A DNA stretch of 10,107 nucleotides from an uncultured Bacteroides sp. GTDB lineage: Bacteria > Bacteroidota > Bacteroidia > Bacteroidales > Bacteroidaceae. Location: positions 1-10,107 of the forward strand of contig USSR01000203.1 of NCBI GenBank assembly GCA_900557355.1. The letters are read 5' to 3'. Shown in pieces: positions 1 through 8,350 of the stretch. The notes below the pieces were generated by a model. It was given only the letters and a program-made list of their open reading frames with translations. It was not told the DNA's origin and did not search any database. A program made the position numbers and the translations under genes. The stretch's first letter is position 1, and the number at the start of each line of letters is the position of its first letter.

Positions 1-656
1 ACATGAACCAGATCCGGCTTATATTTGTCTAACTGTATAAAATAATAATCAATATATAGTTGGGGAGTTTTCACAATCATAACATTCCGAGTTATGCCAC
101 CATAGTTCCACCAGTCATAGAGTAAAGCAGGTATCGCATCTTTATTTCTATAGTTATTAACCTCCAATACAAGAAAATTGTCTCCAGAAACAATATAGTC
201 TGTTATATTTATCTGAAATGGAGTAAATCCTCCTTCATGCTCCCCCACTTTGGTTCCATTCAGATATACAGTGCATTGGTAATTTACTGCCCCGAAATAT
301 AGAAATACATTTTCGTCAGAACTCCTTTTTATACTGAAATGCCTTGCGTACCATACTGTACCTTCATAATATTTTAATTCCGGATATTGAGAATTCCAGT
401 CACCCGGTACATTAAGCCGTACTCCTCCTTCAAAAGCATATTCTTTGAAATCGGACTTACTTTTTAAAGGTTTATCCTTATAGATAGAGTCTTTATGCCC
501 ATGCAGATAAGGATCTATGATTACATCCCATTTCCCATTTAATAGTACATATTTCCGTCCATATACGTTTGTCATAGCAAATTGGGCGCGTGCAATCTGT
601 ACTTGATTGCAGCAGCCCCATAATAGTAAAAACAAATAAACCAATTTCTTTTTCAT
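1..656 (-). CDS. Glycoside hydrolase family 2 protein, N-terminal part (likely beta-glucuronidase-type), runs off the left edge
   Basis: The start is the ATG complement at 654-656, and 218 codons are visible with no stop. The protein begins MKKKLVYLFLLLWGCCNQ, an export signal. It could be lipidated at Cys15 (LWGC) or cleaved later at ARA|Q near residue 24. Residues about 38-195 read as the GH2 N-terminal sugar-binding jelly roll: LNGKWDV (39-45), LNVPGDWNSQYPEL (81-94), YEGTVWYARHF (98-107), VYLNGTKVGEHEGGFTPF (130-147) and the family-typical YDWWNYGGITRNV (180-192). The immunoglobulin-like domain and the catalytic TIM barrel with its two glutamates lie outside the window, so specificity cannot be read directly. 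Beta-glucuronidase or a related uronidase is inferred from the upstream GH88 and lyase genes; GH2 beta-galactosidase or beta-galacturonidase are alternatives. It is the last visible gene of the receptor operon, 90 bases after the GH88 gene. Confidence 0.88.
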   Translation of the reverse strand, partial: MKKKLVYLFLLLWGCCNQVQIARAQFAMTNVYGRKYVLLNGKWDVIIDPYLHGHKDSIYKDKPLKSKSDFKEYAFEGGVRLNVPGDWNSQYPELKYYEGTVWYARHFSIKRSSDENVFLYFGAVNYQCTVYLNGTKVGEHEGGFTPFQINITDYIVSGDNFLVLEVNNYRNKDAIPALLYDWWNYGGITRNVMIVKTPQLYIDYYFIQLDKYKPDLVH

Positions 657-685
657 GGTAGTTGTTAAGTGTTGTTTATAAATAA

Positions 686-724
686 AATGCAGGTTAGATT
701 GTCTTAACCGTCCTAACCCGCATT
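686..724 (-). terminator. Stem-loop between the GH88 and GH2 genes (terminator, attenuator or processing hairpin)
   Basis: On the minus strand the arms AATGCGGGTTAG (724-713) and CTAACCTGCATT (697-686) pair over 12 bp with one G-U wobble, around a 15-nt loop. The transcript continues TTATTTATAA, so the T-rich tail is interrupted rather than a clean U-run. Part of the loop (GGTTAAGA) can also pair with the 3' arm, so a competing smaller hairpin exists. The element is directly visible. Its role as partial terminator, mRNA-stabilising hairpin or processing site is inferred from its position in the only long gap of an otherwise tightly packed operon. Confidence 0.55.
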
Positions 725-746
725 CTTATATAATTGGCCGAAATAC

Positions 747-1946
747 CTATTGCAACAGTTTCTTATATCTGAGTAACGCTTCTACATAATAATAATCGGC
801 ATACGTAAGTGGAGCATCAACTTCACTGTTTCGGGGTTTATTTCCCACTGAATGCTTAAGAATAAACCCACCATTTGTCTGGGGAGCCGCCAAGTACTCG
901 TCTGACGAGAGTGTTCTCAGTTGTTGAGCGGCTACAGACTGATATTCTTTAGAAAGCTTATCATCATTGACGTATTGACCCAATTCTAACAGAGCGGATG
1001 CTATGATAGCTCCAGCAGAAGCATCCCGCGGTTCGTCCGGAATATTAGGTGCATCAAAATCCCAATAAGGTATCTTGTCTTCCGGAAGGTTTGGGTGGTG
1101 CAAGATAAACTTCGCAATGTTAATGGCTTGCTGAAGATATTTTTCGTTCTGGGTTTCTCTATACATCATTGTATAGCCATACAATCCCCACGCTTGTCCA
1201 CGTGCCCATGCCGAAGTACTTGAATATCCTTGATGGGTATCCATTTTGAGCGCTTTATTAGTTATGGTATCATAATCTACAACATGGCATGAACTATAAT
1301 CCGGGCGAAAATGATTTGTTATAGTTATCGTAGCATGGCTGTTTGCAATTTTATCAAACAATGAGTCCTGTGATAATTTATATGCATTTTCTAATAGTTC
1401 CAAATTCATTAAATTGTCAATAATTACAGGATACATCCATTTAGGCTTATTATCCCACGAACGAATAACTCCTATATTTTCGTTATAGCGTGTTGCTAAT
1501 GACCGGGCACTTTGTAACAGGATTTTTTTATAATTTTCATTTCCTGTTATTCTGTAACCATTTCCAAAACTACAGTTCATCATAAAGCCTAAATCATGCG
1601 TATCTAAAGCATATTGCTCCTTTTCAATACGCATCGTATAGTTTTCTGCATATTTTTTCAGCGTTTCATTCCCAGTAGCTTCATAAAGCATCCATAAAGT
1701 TCCTGAAAAAAAACCACTACACCACCAATGCGTATCTGACGTAACAAGAGTTCCATCTTTCTCTGTAGTTTTTGGAAGCCTGTCAGGCTGATCCATCAGA
1801 CTGGCAGCCATAAATTCAGACTGTTCAATGCTACGTTTTAATCCTTTTTCTATCACAGAACTCATCATATCATTACTATTATTACTGCATGATGGTAAGA
1901 GTAGTCCTATTACTAGGACTGCCAAAATCAATGTCTTTTTCTTCAT
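747..1946 (-). CDS. GH88-type unsaturated glucuronyl hydrolase, lipoprotein or secreted
   Basis: This 399-residue protein matches the length and architecture of GH88 enzymes, an (alpha/alpha)6 barrel that hydrates the 4,5 double bond of the unsaturated uronic acid left by polysaccharide lyases and so releases it. Supporting signals are THWWCSGFFSGTLWMLYEATG (72-92), DTHDLGFM (115-122) and MYPVIIDNLMNLELL (171-185), with Asp118 and Asp177 in the places of the two conserved catalytic aspartates, and WARGQAWGLYG (247-257). The signal peptide ends in LLPSC, so Cys20 could be lipidated. The residues after it (SNNSND) lack a strong acidic export signal, which favours a periplasm-facing location. 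It starts 15 bases after the lyase gene ends, as expected of partners in one pathway. Typical substrates are unsaturated disaccharides from glycosaminoglycans. GH105 is the main alternative family, but the overall pattern fits GH88 better. Confidence 0.88.
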   Translation of the reverse strand: MKKKTLILAVLVIGLLLPSCSNNSNDMMSSVIEKGLKRSIEQSEFMAASLMDQPDRLPKTTEKDGTLVTSDTHWWCSGFFSGTLWMLYEATGNETLKKYAENYTMRIEKEQYALDTHDLGFMMNCSFGNGYRITGNENYKKILLQSARSLATRYNENIGVIRSWDNKPKWMYPVIIDNLMNLELLENAYKLSQDSLFDKIANSHATITITNHFRPDYSSCHVVDYDTITNKALKMDTHQGYSSTSAWARGQAWGLYGYTMMYRETQNEKYLQQAINIAKFILHHPNLPEDKIPYWDFDAPNIPDEPRDASAGAIIASALLELGQYVNDDKLSKEYQSVAAQQLRTLSSDEYLAAPQTNGGFILKHSVGNKPRNSEVDAPLTYADYYYVEALLRYKKLLQ

Positions 1947-1961
1947 ATAAAATTTTTATTA

Positions 1962-3836
1962 TTAGTTATTTTTCCAATCAGTTAACGGCATTATTTCTTT
2001 GTTGGAATCGAAATTACCTTCCGGTATGAGTTTAACTTGCAATACTTCTGTTGTATTGGGCCGCAGTTCAGCTTCAAACCCAACGAATGTCACACCCGGA
2101 TTTTTGGCATCCCAACTGTTGGGTGATGTCGCACTCCAAGTTTTCATTCTGACCTTTGCCGGAGATTCCACCTCCAATAACAGTTTTTCTCCATTCTGGG
2201 ATAGCTGTATTGTATGTTCTCCTATAATAGCAGGTTGAGCTTCCGTCACCATATTCCAGCGAATAACAGTGGGCTGTCCCAATGTCTTTACTTCATCCCT
2301 AACAACGGCGTAGTGAGAATCAACGATAGCTACTCCTCTTTTTACTTCCTTTGCTTGACCTTCGTATATCTTGGTAAGGTCTGCAATAGCATACATGTAG
2401 TTTTCATTATCCGAAAAGTCTGTAATCGTTGCATAACCATTCACATTTTGATATTTATTGTCAAAAGAAAGTGTATTATGAGCCAGGTTATTGTATCTAA
2501 ACACTTTCCAACGATCAGATTCCTGACTCTTATTCCACAAATCAATGCCTTTGGATTCTAATGAGTTGTAATCCTGAGGACCTAAATCCGTACTCCAGCG
2601 AGTATCCTTACTGATAAAGATAAAAGAACCGGCATCCAAATGTGTGTGTCCTGATTGTGCTGTCCCTCCTTTGAGCGCAATGGATAATCCCTGTTGATAA
2701 TCCCAAGTAGTCCGCATAAGGGCAACAGGAGTGGTTGTTTTACTCGATACCCACATTCTTTGAGTAGGTTTAGGCAGATTATCCATAGAAGTAGAAGCGC
2801 CCCATATCAGAGCCAGTACAGCATATCGATAGGACCTAATACTCTTTTTAGAAGACAGGCTAAACTGGTATTTCTCACTCCAAAGAATATCTTTATCGAC
2901 AGTCCTATTAGCAAACCAAAACATAGCAGGACTTACGCGACCAGATGAAGAACAATCTCCATAGTTGAAGGATTTGCCATCAGAAAGTAACATGTTCTGG
3001 ATAAACTTTCCAGTATTCAAGAAACCTGGTTCCTGAGAAAGATTATAATCAGTTCCCATAACATTTTCCAAAGCATCAATTAAGAGGAGATTGTAAGTCG
3101 TCCCATATCCCCAATAGGAATAGCCTTCGGCATACGCACCATCAGGTGCATACACGGACATAGGTAGTTTAACAGACTGAACAGCTCGGTTAATCAACTC
3201 ATCAGCAAGGGTTGGAATTTTATCATAAATAGCCAAGGCACCAAGTGTTATTCCCCCATTACATACCTGATTCCAATTATTATTTCGATAGAGCCAGCTA
3301 TTATATTGGCTGTCTAATGATGGATTCAAACCTTTGGTTTCTATAGCTTTCTCTATTTTAAGCTTAGTCTGATCACTGATAAAATTGTAAAGCCAGTCAT
3401 ATCCGATAGCCATAGCTGTAGTCATTTCAGCTACATCCAGAAAGTGAGATGGATTCCAATCAACAAAGTCTGCGGCATTATCTAATTCACTTTCTGCCCG
3501 TTTGGCATATTTCACTTCACCAGTCATTCTGTAGGCATATCCTAAAAGTAACGTCCTGCGCAAACATTCACGCGACACTTCAAGCAATCTTCTGCCAAGA
3601 ATAACTCTTTGGCAATTAGGCTTGCCAAGAATATTATCGGCCTCTTCTATCATGATGGCATGATATTCCTTCCACACTCCATCTGTTTGTATAGCAGAAC
3701 GGATGACAGATTCATCTTCTGTTGTCATTATCAGATAGGGATGGACCCTGTCTTTAACCTTCTTACTATCTCCTTCTTGAGCCGATATGCAAGCAGAGTA
3801 TAACACTGCTAAAAATATAAATAGTATATTCTTCAT
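1962..3836 (-). CDS. Heparinase II/III-like polysaccharide lyase (alpha/alpha toroid plus beta-sandwich)
   Basis: The 624-residue protein has a signal peptide, probably cut at ISA|Q near residue 19. Residues about 30-340 form an alpha-helical toroid of the lyase type: WLYRNNNWNQVCNGG (181-195) and DGAYAEGYSYWGYG (232-245) hold the likely catalytic Asn and Tyr. Residues about 365-605 match the heparinase II/III beta-sandwich, with SGHTHLDAGSF (395-405), whose two histidines are typical of the family, and NNLAHNTLSFDN (449-460). Such enzymes cleave uronic-acid glycans by beta-elimination, leaving the unsaturated end that the adjacent GH88 would remove. The exact PL family cannot be fixed by eye: it resembles the newer heparinase II/III-fold families such as PL33, PL35 and PL37 as much as PL12 or PL21. 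It lies 12 bases after the beta-helix gene. The substrate is unknown; chondroitin, hyaluronan, heparan or another glucuronate polymer would fit. Confidence 0.85.
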   Translation of the reverse strand: MKNILFIFLAVLYSACISAQEGDSKKVKDRVHPYLIMTTEDESVIRSAIQTDGVWKEYHAIMIEEADNILGKPNCQRVILGRRLLEVSRECLRRTLLLGYAYRMTGEVKYAKRAESELDNAADFVDWNPSHFLDVAEMTTAMAIGYDWLYNFISDQTKLKIEKAIETKGLNPSLDSQYNSWLYRNNNWNQVCNGGITLGALAIYDKIPTLADELINRAVQSVKLPMSVYAPDGAYAEGYSYWGYGTTYNLLLIDALENVMGTDYNLSQEPGFLNTGKFIQNMLLSDGKSFNYGDCSSSGRVSPAMFWFANRTVDKDILWSEKYQFSLSSKKSIRSYRYAVLALIWGASTSMDNLPKPTQRMWVSSKTTTPVALMRTTWDYQQGLSIALKGGTAQSGHTHLDAGSFIFISKDTRWSTDLGPQDYNSLESKGIDLWNKSQESDRWKVFRYNNLAHNTLSFDNKYQNVNGYATITDFSDNENYMYAIADLTKIYEGQAKEVKRGVAIVDSHYAVVRDEVKTLGQPTVIRWNMVTEAQPAIIGEHTIQLSQNGEKLLLEVESPAKVRMKTWSATSPNSWDAKNPGVTFVGFEAELRPNTTEVLQVKLIPEGNFDSNKEIMPLTDWKNN

Positions 3837-3848
3837 TTTCTTTTAGTT

Positions 3849-5120
3849 TTAAAACGATGCTCCAATAGGTCCTTGGGTTGTGGAAGCTGTTGCTGATTTG
3901 GAAGAGGTTGAATAATGAAATGTGAATGTCTTTCCTACTTCAATACCTTCTACTCCGTCTTCGTCAACATAAAATGGAAGATCTGCCCATTTGGACATAT
4001 TACTTCCCATATTCTCAAAAAACTTGTCAATATATTCCATTGGCAAAACAGGCGGATAATCAAAAGTCAGTACTTCCGAGAAATTATCTTTAAAAGTCAG
4101 TTTGCCTTCCTCTATCAGTTGATAGCCATCGTCAGAGAGTGTGGTACGCTTCAAATTCTGCGGGTATTTGGCAAACAGTCTTTCAAATTCCTCAGAGAAA
4201 AATAAGTTGTTATTGCAAACACTCATACTAATATCCTGAGCACGTTCATCTTTCTTTGGTATTGAAATTTGCCAAAACACATCACTCGCGGCACTTGATT
4301 TCCACCCTACATTAGCAAAAATATTGTTCTCAATTTCAACTTTGATAGCATAGTTTATTTGTATATGGTGCCCAACATTATAGAATGTACTGTGCTTAAT
4401 TCCAAAATAGTTTGTGACTACATTATCAAATCGTACAATATGGGCAGTGTTATTATAAACATAGCAATTATTGATGACAATACTATCTTGCTCGTTTCCA
4501 CGTGAATCTATCAATCTGCCATTGGCTGGATCACTTGTGAGAGCTAAATTACGAATGGTAGAGTTATTCAGATAAATTTTATTATTGACATTGTCAGTAC
4601 GAATACAGAAGTTCCTGCAATGGTCAATAAAACAATTGTCAAATTTCAGCCTCACATTTGATTCGTCAATACGAAATAAACGCTGCATGAGATTACCAGT
4701 TGCCGCATCTTTACCTATGATATAGATATTCTCAAAAGTGGCGCTACCTTCCAAACGGATCATATCAGCATTTAAGGCTCCTTGCGCGTCACAAATAGGT
4801 TGTATGATAGGCATTTTGCCAGAACCATTTTCGGCCTTAATTACAACATTATGTTTGAAGACATTCTTGCCTTCCATATAGTAAACTCCATCACGACGCA
4901 ATATATATGTTGCATCTCCATTTTCATTAATAGCTTTGGTTAAAGCGTTGACCGACGTAATACCATCGTCCGGTTCTACAATAACTACACTCTCAGGATT
5001 ACTTGGAGAGATTTCCAGATCATTAATATCGAGTATATCTTCATTCTCGCAGCCCACACACAAGAGTGACAATGCGAAAAGTAATCCTATAGCTCTAGAA
5101 TATATTTTATATAGTTTCAT
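3849..5120 (-). CDS. Right-handed beta-helix surface lipoprotein (DUF4957/DUF5123-like)
   Basis: The 423-residue protein begins with a lipoprotein signal peptide ending LLCVGC, with Cys24 the probable lipidated residue. ENEDILDIND follows; such acidic runs next to the cysteine direct Bacteroides lipoproteins to the cell surface. Residues about 85-310 are repeated short strands with Asn-rich turns (FDNCFIDHC, YLNNSTIRNLAL, VINNCYVYNNTAHIVRFDN, KHSTFYNVG, IENNIFANVGW), the signature of a parallel beta-helix. RLIDSRGNEQDSIVINNC (202-219) resembles the DUF4957/DUF5123 proteins of Bacteroidetes glycan loci, and the tail TQGPIGASF looks like their C-termini. Related folds include PL6 chondroitinase B and alginate lyases, but I cannot identify a catalytic Lys/Arg pair. 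It may bind glycan at the surface or make the first cut. It lies 27 bases after the TonB receptor, where a SusD-like protein would normally be. Confidence 0.75.
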   Translation of the reverse strand: MKLYKIYSRAIGLLFALSLLCVGCENEDILDINDLEISPSNPESVVIVEPDDGITSVNALTKAINENGDATYILRRDGVYYMEGKNVFKHNVVIKAENGSGKMPIIQPICDAQGALNADMIRLEGSATFENIYIIGKDAATGNLMQRLFRIDESNVRLKFDNCFIDHCRNFCIRTDNVNNKIYLNNSTIRNLALTSDPANGRLIDSRGNEQDSIVINNCYVYNNTAHIVRFDNVVTNYFGIKHSTFYNVGHHIQINYAIKVEIENNIFANVGWKSSAASDVFWQISIPKKDERAQDISMSVCNNNLFFSEEFERLFAKYPQNLKRTTLSDDGYQLIEEGKLTFKDNFSEVLTFDYPPVLPMEYIDKFFENMGSNMSKWADLPFYVDEDGVEGIEVGKTFTFHYSTSSKSATASTTQGPIGASF

Positions 5121-5147
5121 AACTTTAGTGTTTTAGTGGAATAATGT

Positions 5148-8084
5148 TTATTTAAAGATATCATATTTAAAGCCGATGTATGCAGCCGAACCATAGTATT
5201 CAACTCTGGACGGATAGTTCGTTATATCACGACGTTTACGATCGGAAGATTGTGTAAAGTTGGACAAAGTAGCATACAGAGAGAATTGTCTGGTCAAACT
5301 ATATTTCAACTGCATATCCCATTTCACGAATGGACGCGTAGATTCCACATCAGCTGCATCTTGGCGGTGCTGTTCTGCAATCAATACTCCGTCTTGATAG
5401 TTGCAAGATATTCTGCCTGAGAATTTTTTGTAATCATATCCCAAAGAAACGTTGAATAGTAGGGAAGGTTGCTTTAACAACCGGTCTGTATATATAATGT
5501 CAGAGTTGGTCGGAAGGAATGGCTTCTCAGTACCTCCGGGAGTAAAATCCGGATTTTTAATTCTTGACTTCAATGTTTCAAAGTAGTTCATTTTAGAGTC
5601 CATAAGAGTAAGATTAGCACTGAATACCACACCTTTCATGAAGTTCCTCATTTTGCGGAACTGCAGTTGCAAATCAAATTCCAACCCCTTCAACGTTGCA
5701 TTATATGGACTATTTAAAGGATAGGTAATGCTACCACCTGACAAACTCATAGGTAAGTCAAAATTAGCAGGATCCGTCACTGTACCATTCAACATATAGG
5801 CAGAGCGAGTATAAGTAAAGTTTTTAATATCTTTATAAAATCCACTAATAGTAAAGAGTCCATAATCCGGTTGATAGAACGTCAATATAACATCATAATT
5901 CCGAGATAAAGCAGGCTTCAAATTAGTACGGCTCCATGTTACTTCATTCACATTCGGTTTTATGATTGTTCGTGGAGCAAGCAGGTTATAATCAGGTCTT
6001 GACAGTGTTTCAGTGTATGCCAGCCTGATGTCCATCCAGTTTGTTGGCTTTACACGCAAATGGATTTGTGGTAGCCAATATCCATATTTGTCGGAGTCAT
6101 TACTCTTTTCATATTCAAACTCATGTTCTTTTTCTTCATTGTCAGGAACATTAGAGCCACTGTATGCATTGTACTTCAGGTGAGAAAAATCGTAGCGTAC
6201 ACCTGGTATAAATGTAACATACTTGCCAAAATTTATTTCACCCATAATATATCCTGCCCAAAGATTCTCATTCCCATCATAGTCTTTCAGAATTTTTGTG
6301 GTAAGGATTTTGCCATATATATCTTGGTTGATATTATAAAAGTTTCTCATGGCATTATGATCTAGTGCAAAATTAATGCATAAATCCTTATACTTATTGT
6401 TTAAAAAGTCATGAGGCTTATAACCAGAGTCTAAGAAATCAGTGATACCTATATAGGAATTTTTGAAAGATGATGGAGTTAAATCAGGCATATTCTCGAA
6501 TACAGGATCAGCTCCTTCAGACAAATCCATACGTCTATACCTACGAGCTGTTTCAAGACTTCTTTCTTTTTGACGGAACTTTCCACCGATTTTAATGTAT
6601 CCATTGACCTTTTCGCCGAAACTAAAAGGCTTCTTTAAATCTAGCCATGCACTGTATTCTGTTTCTTTGGCAAACTCTGTATTAAAAATAGCTTCATACA
6701 GATAGTATTGTGTAAGATCATCTTCTTTGACGAATTTAGAATTAGCTATCAAATAGGGAGGTTGATAAGATAATGCATCGATATCAGCTGTAAAGGGGGC
6801 ATTCAGCCGGAATTGCATTTGGTGATCGTATGGGGTCCTTGTGCGCGAACTACTACGTCCCACTCCGAGATTCAAGGTTGCTCCCAAAACATTGAACTCG
6901 CCTTGCAACATATTGGTAATATTGGTATTATGTGAATTACGGTCAGTTTGTTGAAATCTCAATCGGGTTCCTTCTAAATCATAACGTTTTTGACGAATAT
7001 CACGATCTCTGTTCATTCTACTAAAGAGATTAGACATTTTGAGTTTAGAACCTTTTCCCAAGTCGAAATCCAGATTCAGGTTTACGTTAAAACGTTGACG
7101 CTTTTCTAAATTTGATTCCAGACTAACCCCTGTAATCCATGGTTTCGTGTAATCAAACCCAGGAGTAGGCGTATTACCATTTACTTTATAAGCTGCATTA
7201 AATGTATCATTGCTCCGGTCTGTCTGGTCAGCGCTTGCGGTAAATATGACACCTAATCTTTCGCTAAAAAATCGATTGCTCGCCATGATACCACCTTTAT
7301 ACCGCCCCATTCCATTAATTTGTGAATGGTAACCTGTTTCTCCGGTTACATTAAGTTTGAAGTCTCTCGGGGCATCTTTCATTATTAGGTTTACTGTTCC
7401 TCCCAATCCATCGGCATCCTTGTCGGCCGTACTGGCTTTCAATACTTCAGCCCCAGCAATCATGTCCGGTGAAATCATATTCAAGTCAGTACTCCGATCG
7501 GTGCTACTTGTTGATGGCGCATTCATACCGTTAATAGCTACCGAGTTATACTTAGGATCCAAACCACGTATGATGATTTTTTGGCCCTCTCCTCCATCAC
7601 GCTGGATCATTAAACCAGGAAGACGGCCAATAGCATCAGCAATATTTACATCCGGAAGTTCATGCAACTTTTCTTCAGATACAGCATTCATAATACCAGT
7701 TGCATTTAACTGACTTTTAATCGCTGCTGTCTGCCCTTTGGCTTGAGCGCTGATCACGACTTCTTTCAACATATGATTATCCGGACGCATAACGAGGTTC
7801 AGTGTCTTCACTTCATTAGATTTAAGATCTACATCAAAATCTTGCGTCTGATATCCAATGAAAGAGAATTGGATTGTCTGCTTGCCTTTAGGTATAAATA
7901 AGGTATACTGCCCATTGGCATCTGTTATTGTTCCCTTATTCGAACCTTTTAGCATGACAGTTGCGCCAATTAAGAAGTCCTTAGTCTCACTATCTGTGAC
8001 AACACCCGTAATTGTAGCATTTTGAGCTACTAGATTTCCTCCTACATATAGGAATAATAATAAGATAAGCAATCTTGTCTTCAT
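5148..8084 (-). CDS. TonB-dependent outer-membrane receptor, non-SusC type (TIGR01782-like)
   Basis: The 978-residue protein imports a ligand across the outer membrane with TonB/ExbBD energy. The signal peptide is cleaved around NLVA|Q (20/21). A carboxypeptidase-regulatory-like domain (about 23-100; GVVTDSETKDFLIGATV, FSFIGYQT) is followed by a TonB-box-like LKEVVISA (106-113). The plug domain (about 120-240) carries LPDVNIADAIGRLPGLMIQRDG, IIIRGLDPKYNSVAING and KDADGLGGTVNLIMKDAP. The remainder is a 22-strand-type barrel ending in an aromatic residue followed by Lys (YDIFK). The plug wording resembles the Caulobacter/Xanthomonas-type receptors (TIGR01782) rather than canonical SusC. There is no STN signalling extension, so no ECF sigma/anti-sigma control is implied. 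It is the first gene of the operon, with a -7 box about 30 bases upstream. The ligand is inferred from the neighbours to be a uronate glycan oligosaccharide. Confidence 0.92.
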   Translation of the reverse strand: MKTRLLILLLFLYVGGNLVAQNATITGVVTDSETKDFLIGATVMLKGSNKGTITDANGQYTLFIPKGKQTIQFSFIGYQTQDFDVDLKSNEVKTLNLVMRPDNHMLKEVVISAQAKGQTAAIKSQLNATGIMNAVSEEKLHELPDVNIADAIGRLPGLMIQRDGGEGQKIIIRGLDPKYNSVAINGMNAPSTSSTDRSTDLNMISPDMIAGAEVLKASTADKDADGLGGTVNLIMKDAPRDFKLNVTGETGYHSQINGMGRYKGGIMASNRFFSERLGVIFTASADQTDRSNDTFNAAYKVNGNTPTPGFDYTKPWITGVSLESNLEKRQRFNVNLNLDFDLGKGSKLKMSNLFSRMNRDRDIRQKRYDLEGTRLRFQQTDRNSHNTNITNMLQGEFNVLGATLNLGVGRSSSRTRTPYDHQMQFRLNAPFTADIDALSYQPPYLIANSKFVKEDDLTQYYLYEAIFNTEFAKETEYSAWLDLKKPFSFGEKVNGYIKIGGKFRQKERSLETARRYRRMDLSEGADPVFENMPDLTPSSFKNSYIGITDFLDSGYKPHDFLNNKYKDLCINFALDHNAMRNFYNINQDIYGKILTTKILKDYDGNENLWAGYIMGEINFGKYVTFIPGVRYDFSHLKYNAYSGSNVPDNEEKEHEFEYEKSNDSDKYGYWLPQIHLRVKPTNWMDIRLAYTETLSRPDYNLLAPRTIIKPNVNEVTWSRTNLKPALSRNYDVILTFYQPDYGLFTISGFYKDIKNFTYTRSAYMLNGTVTDPANFDLPMSLSGGSITYPLNSPYNATLKGLEFDLQLQFRKMRNFMKGVVFSANLTLMDSKMNYFETLKSRIKNPDFTPGGTEKPFLPTNSDIIYTDRLLKQPSLLFNVSLGYDYKKFSGRISCNYQDGVLIAEQHRQDAADVESTRPFVKWDMQLKYSLTRQFSLYATLSNFTQSSDRKRRDITNYPSRVEYYGSAAYIGFKYDIFK

Positions 8085-8093
8085 AAGCGTATA

Positions 8094-8127
8094 AAATTTA
8101 ATGGTTATATTGCAAATTTAATGGTTA
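8094..8127. repeat. 14-bp direct repeat AAATTTAATGGTTA, two copies 20 bp apart
   Basis: Identical copies lie at 8094-8107 and 8114-8127, giving a period of 20 bp, close to two helical turns. The second copy overlaps the receptor operon's -7 box and the first lies in its short untranslated leader. This spacing is what a regulator dimer binding one DNA face would use, so an operator is inferred. Simple duplication of AT-rich DNA remains possible. Confidence 0.6.
8113..8120 (-). promoter_or_regulatory. Bacteroides-type -7 box (TAAATTTG) of the receptor operon
   Basis: The minus strand reads TAAATTTG, an exact match to the Bacteroides -7 consensus TAnnTTTG, 28 bases upstream of the receptor ATG. 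A weak TTTTC at about 8146-8150 may serve as the -33 element, but its spacing is slightly long. The transcription start would fall near 8105-8108, giving a leader of about 20-25 nt. Confidence 0.6.
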
Positions 8128-8350
8128 ATTAATTGAGAGATGTTGAAAATAAAAGCAATATATATCTATTACTGTCCTTTTATTGGCAAAAACGACTAAA
8201 AACTGGTCAGAAAATGTAGAATATCCGGTCAAGAGTACATCTTAAAGCATTCAAAACACCTTTTGCATATATATAATTTCGCGCATAGAACTTATGTATA
8301 CACATAGAAAATACGTCTAAAATTTACGATGAACAATGGTAGTTACAGCC
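8128..8350. other. Divergent intergenic region between the glycan operon and the deformylase gene
   Basis: AT-rich non-coding DNA upstream of both divergent genes. Visible but weak items are GGTCA at 8205-8209 and 8227-8231 (22-bp period), the palindrome TGTATACA at 8295-8302, and CATAGAA at 8284-8290 and 8303-8309. Any could be regulator contacts for the glycan operon; none is strong enough to name. No RNA gene or open frame is recognised here. Confidence 0.4.

Noticed and set aside
2214..2561. 115-codon open frame on the plus strand within the lyase gene
   Set aside because: Antisense to a well-supported lyase, with a composition typical of a chance frame.
7357..7713. 118-codon open frame on the plus strand, antisense to the receptor plug region
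   Set aside because: It lies wholly inside a strongly supported receptor gene in an opposite frame, with no recognisable protein features or promoter of its own.
8203..8232. Two GGTCA motifs at 22-bp spacing upstream of the glycan operon
   Set aside because: Five identical bases are too few to claim an operator; listed only as part of the intergenic region.
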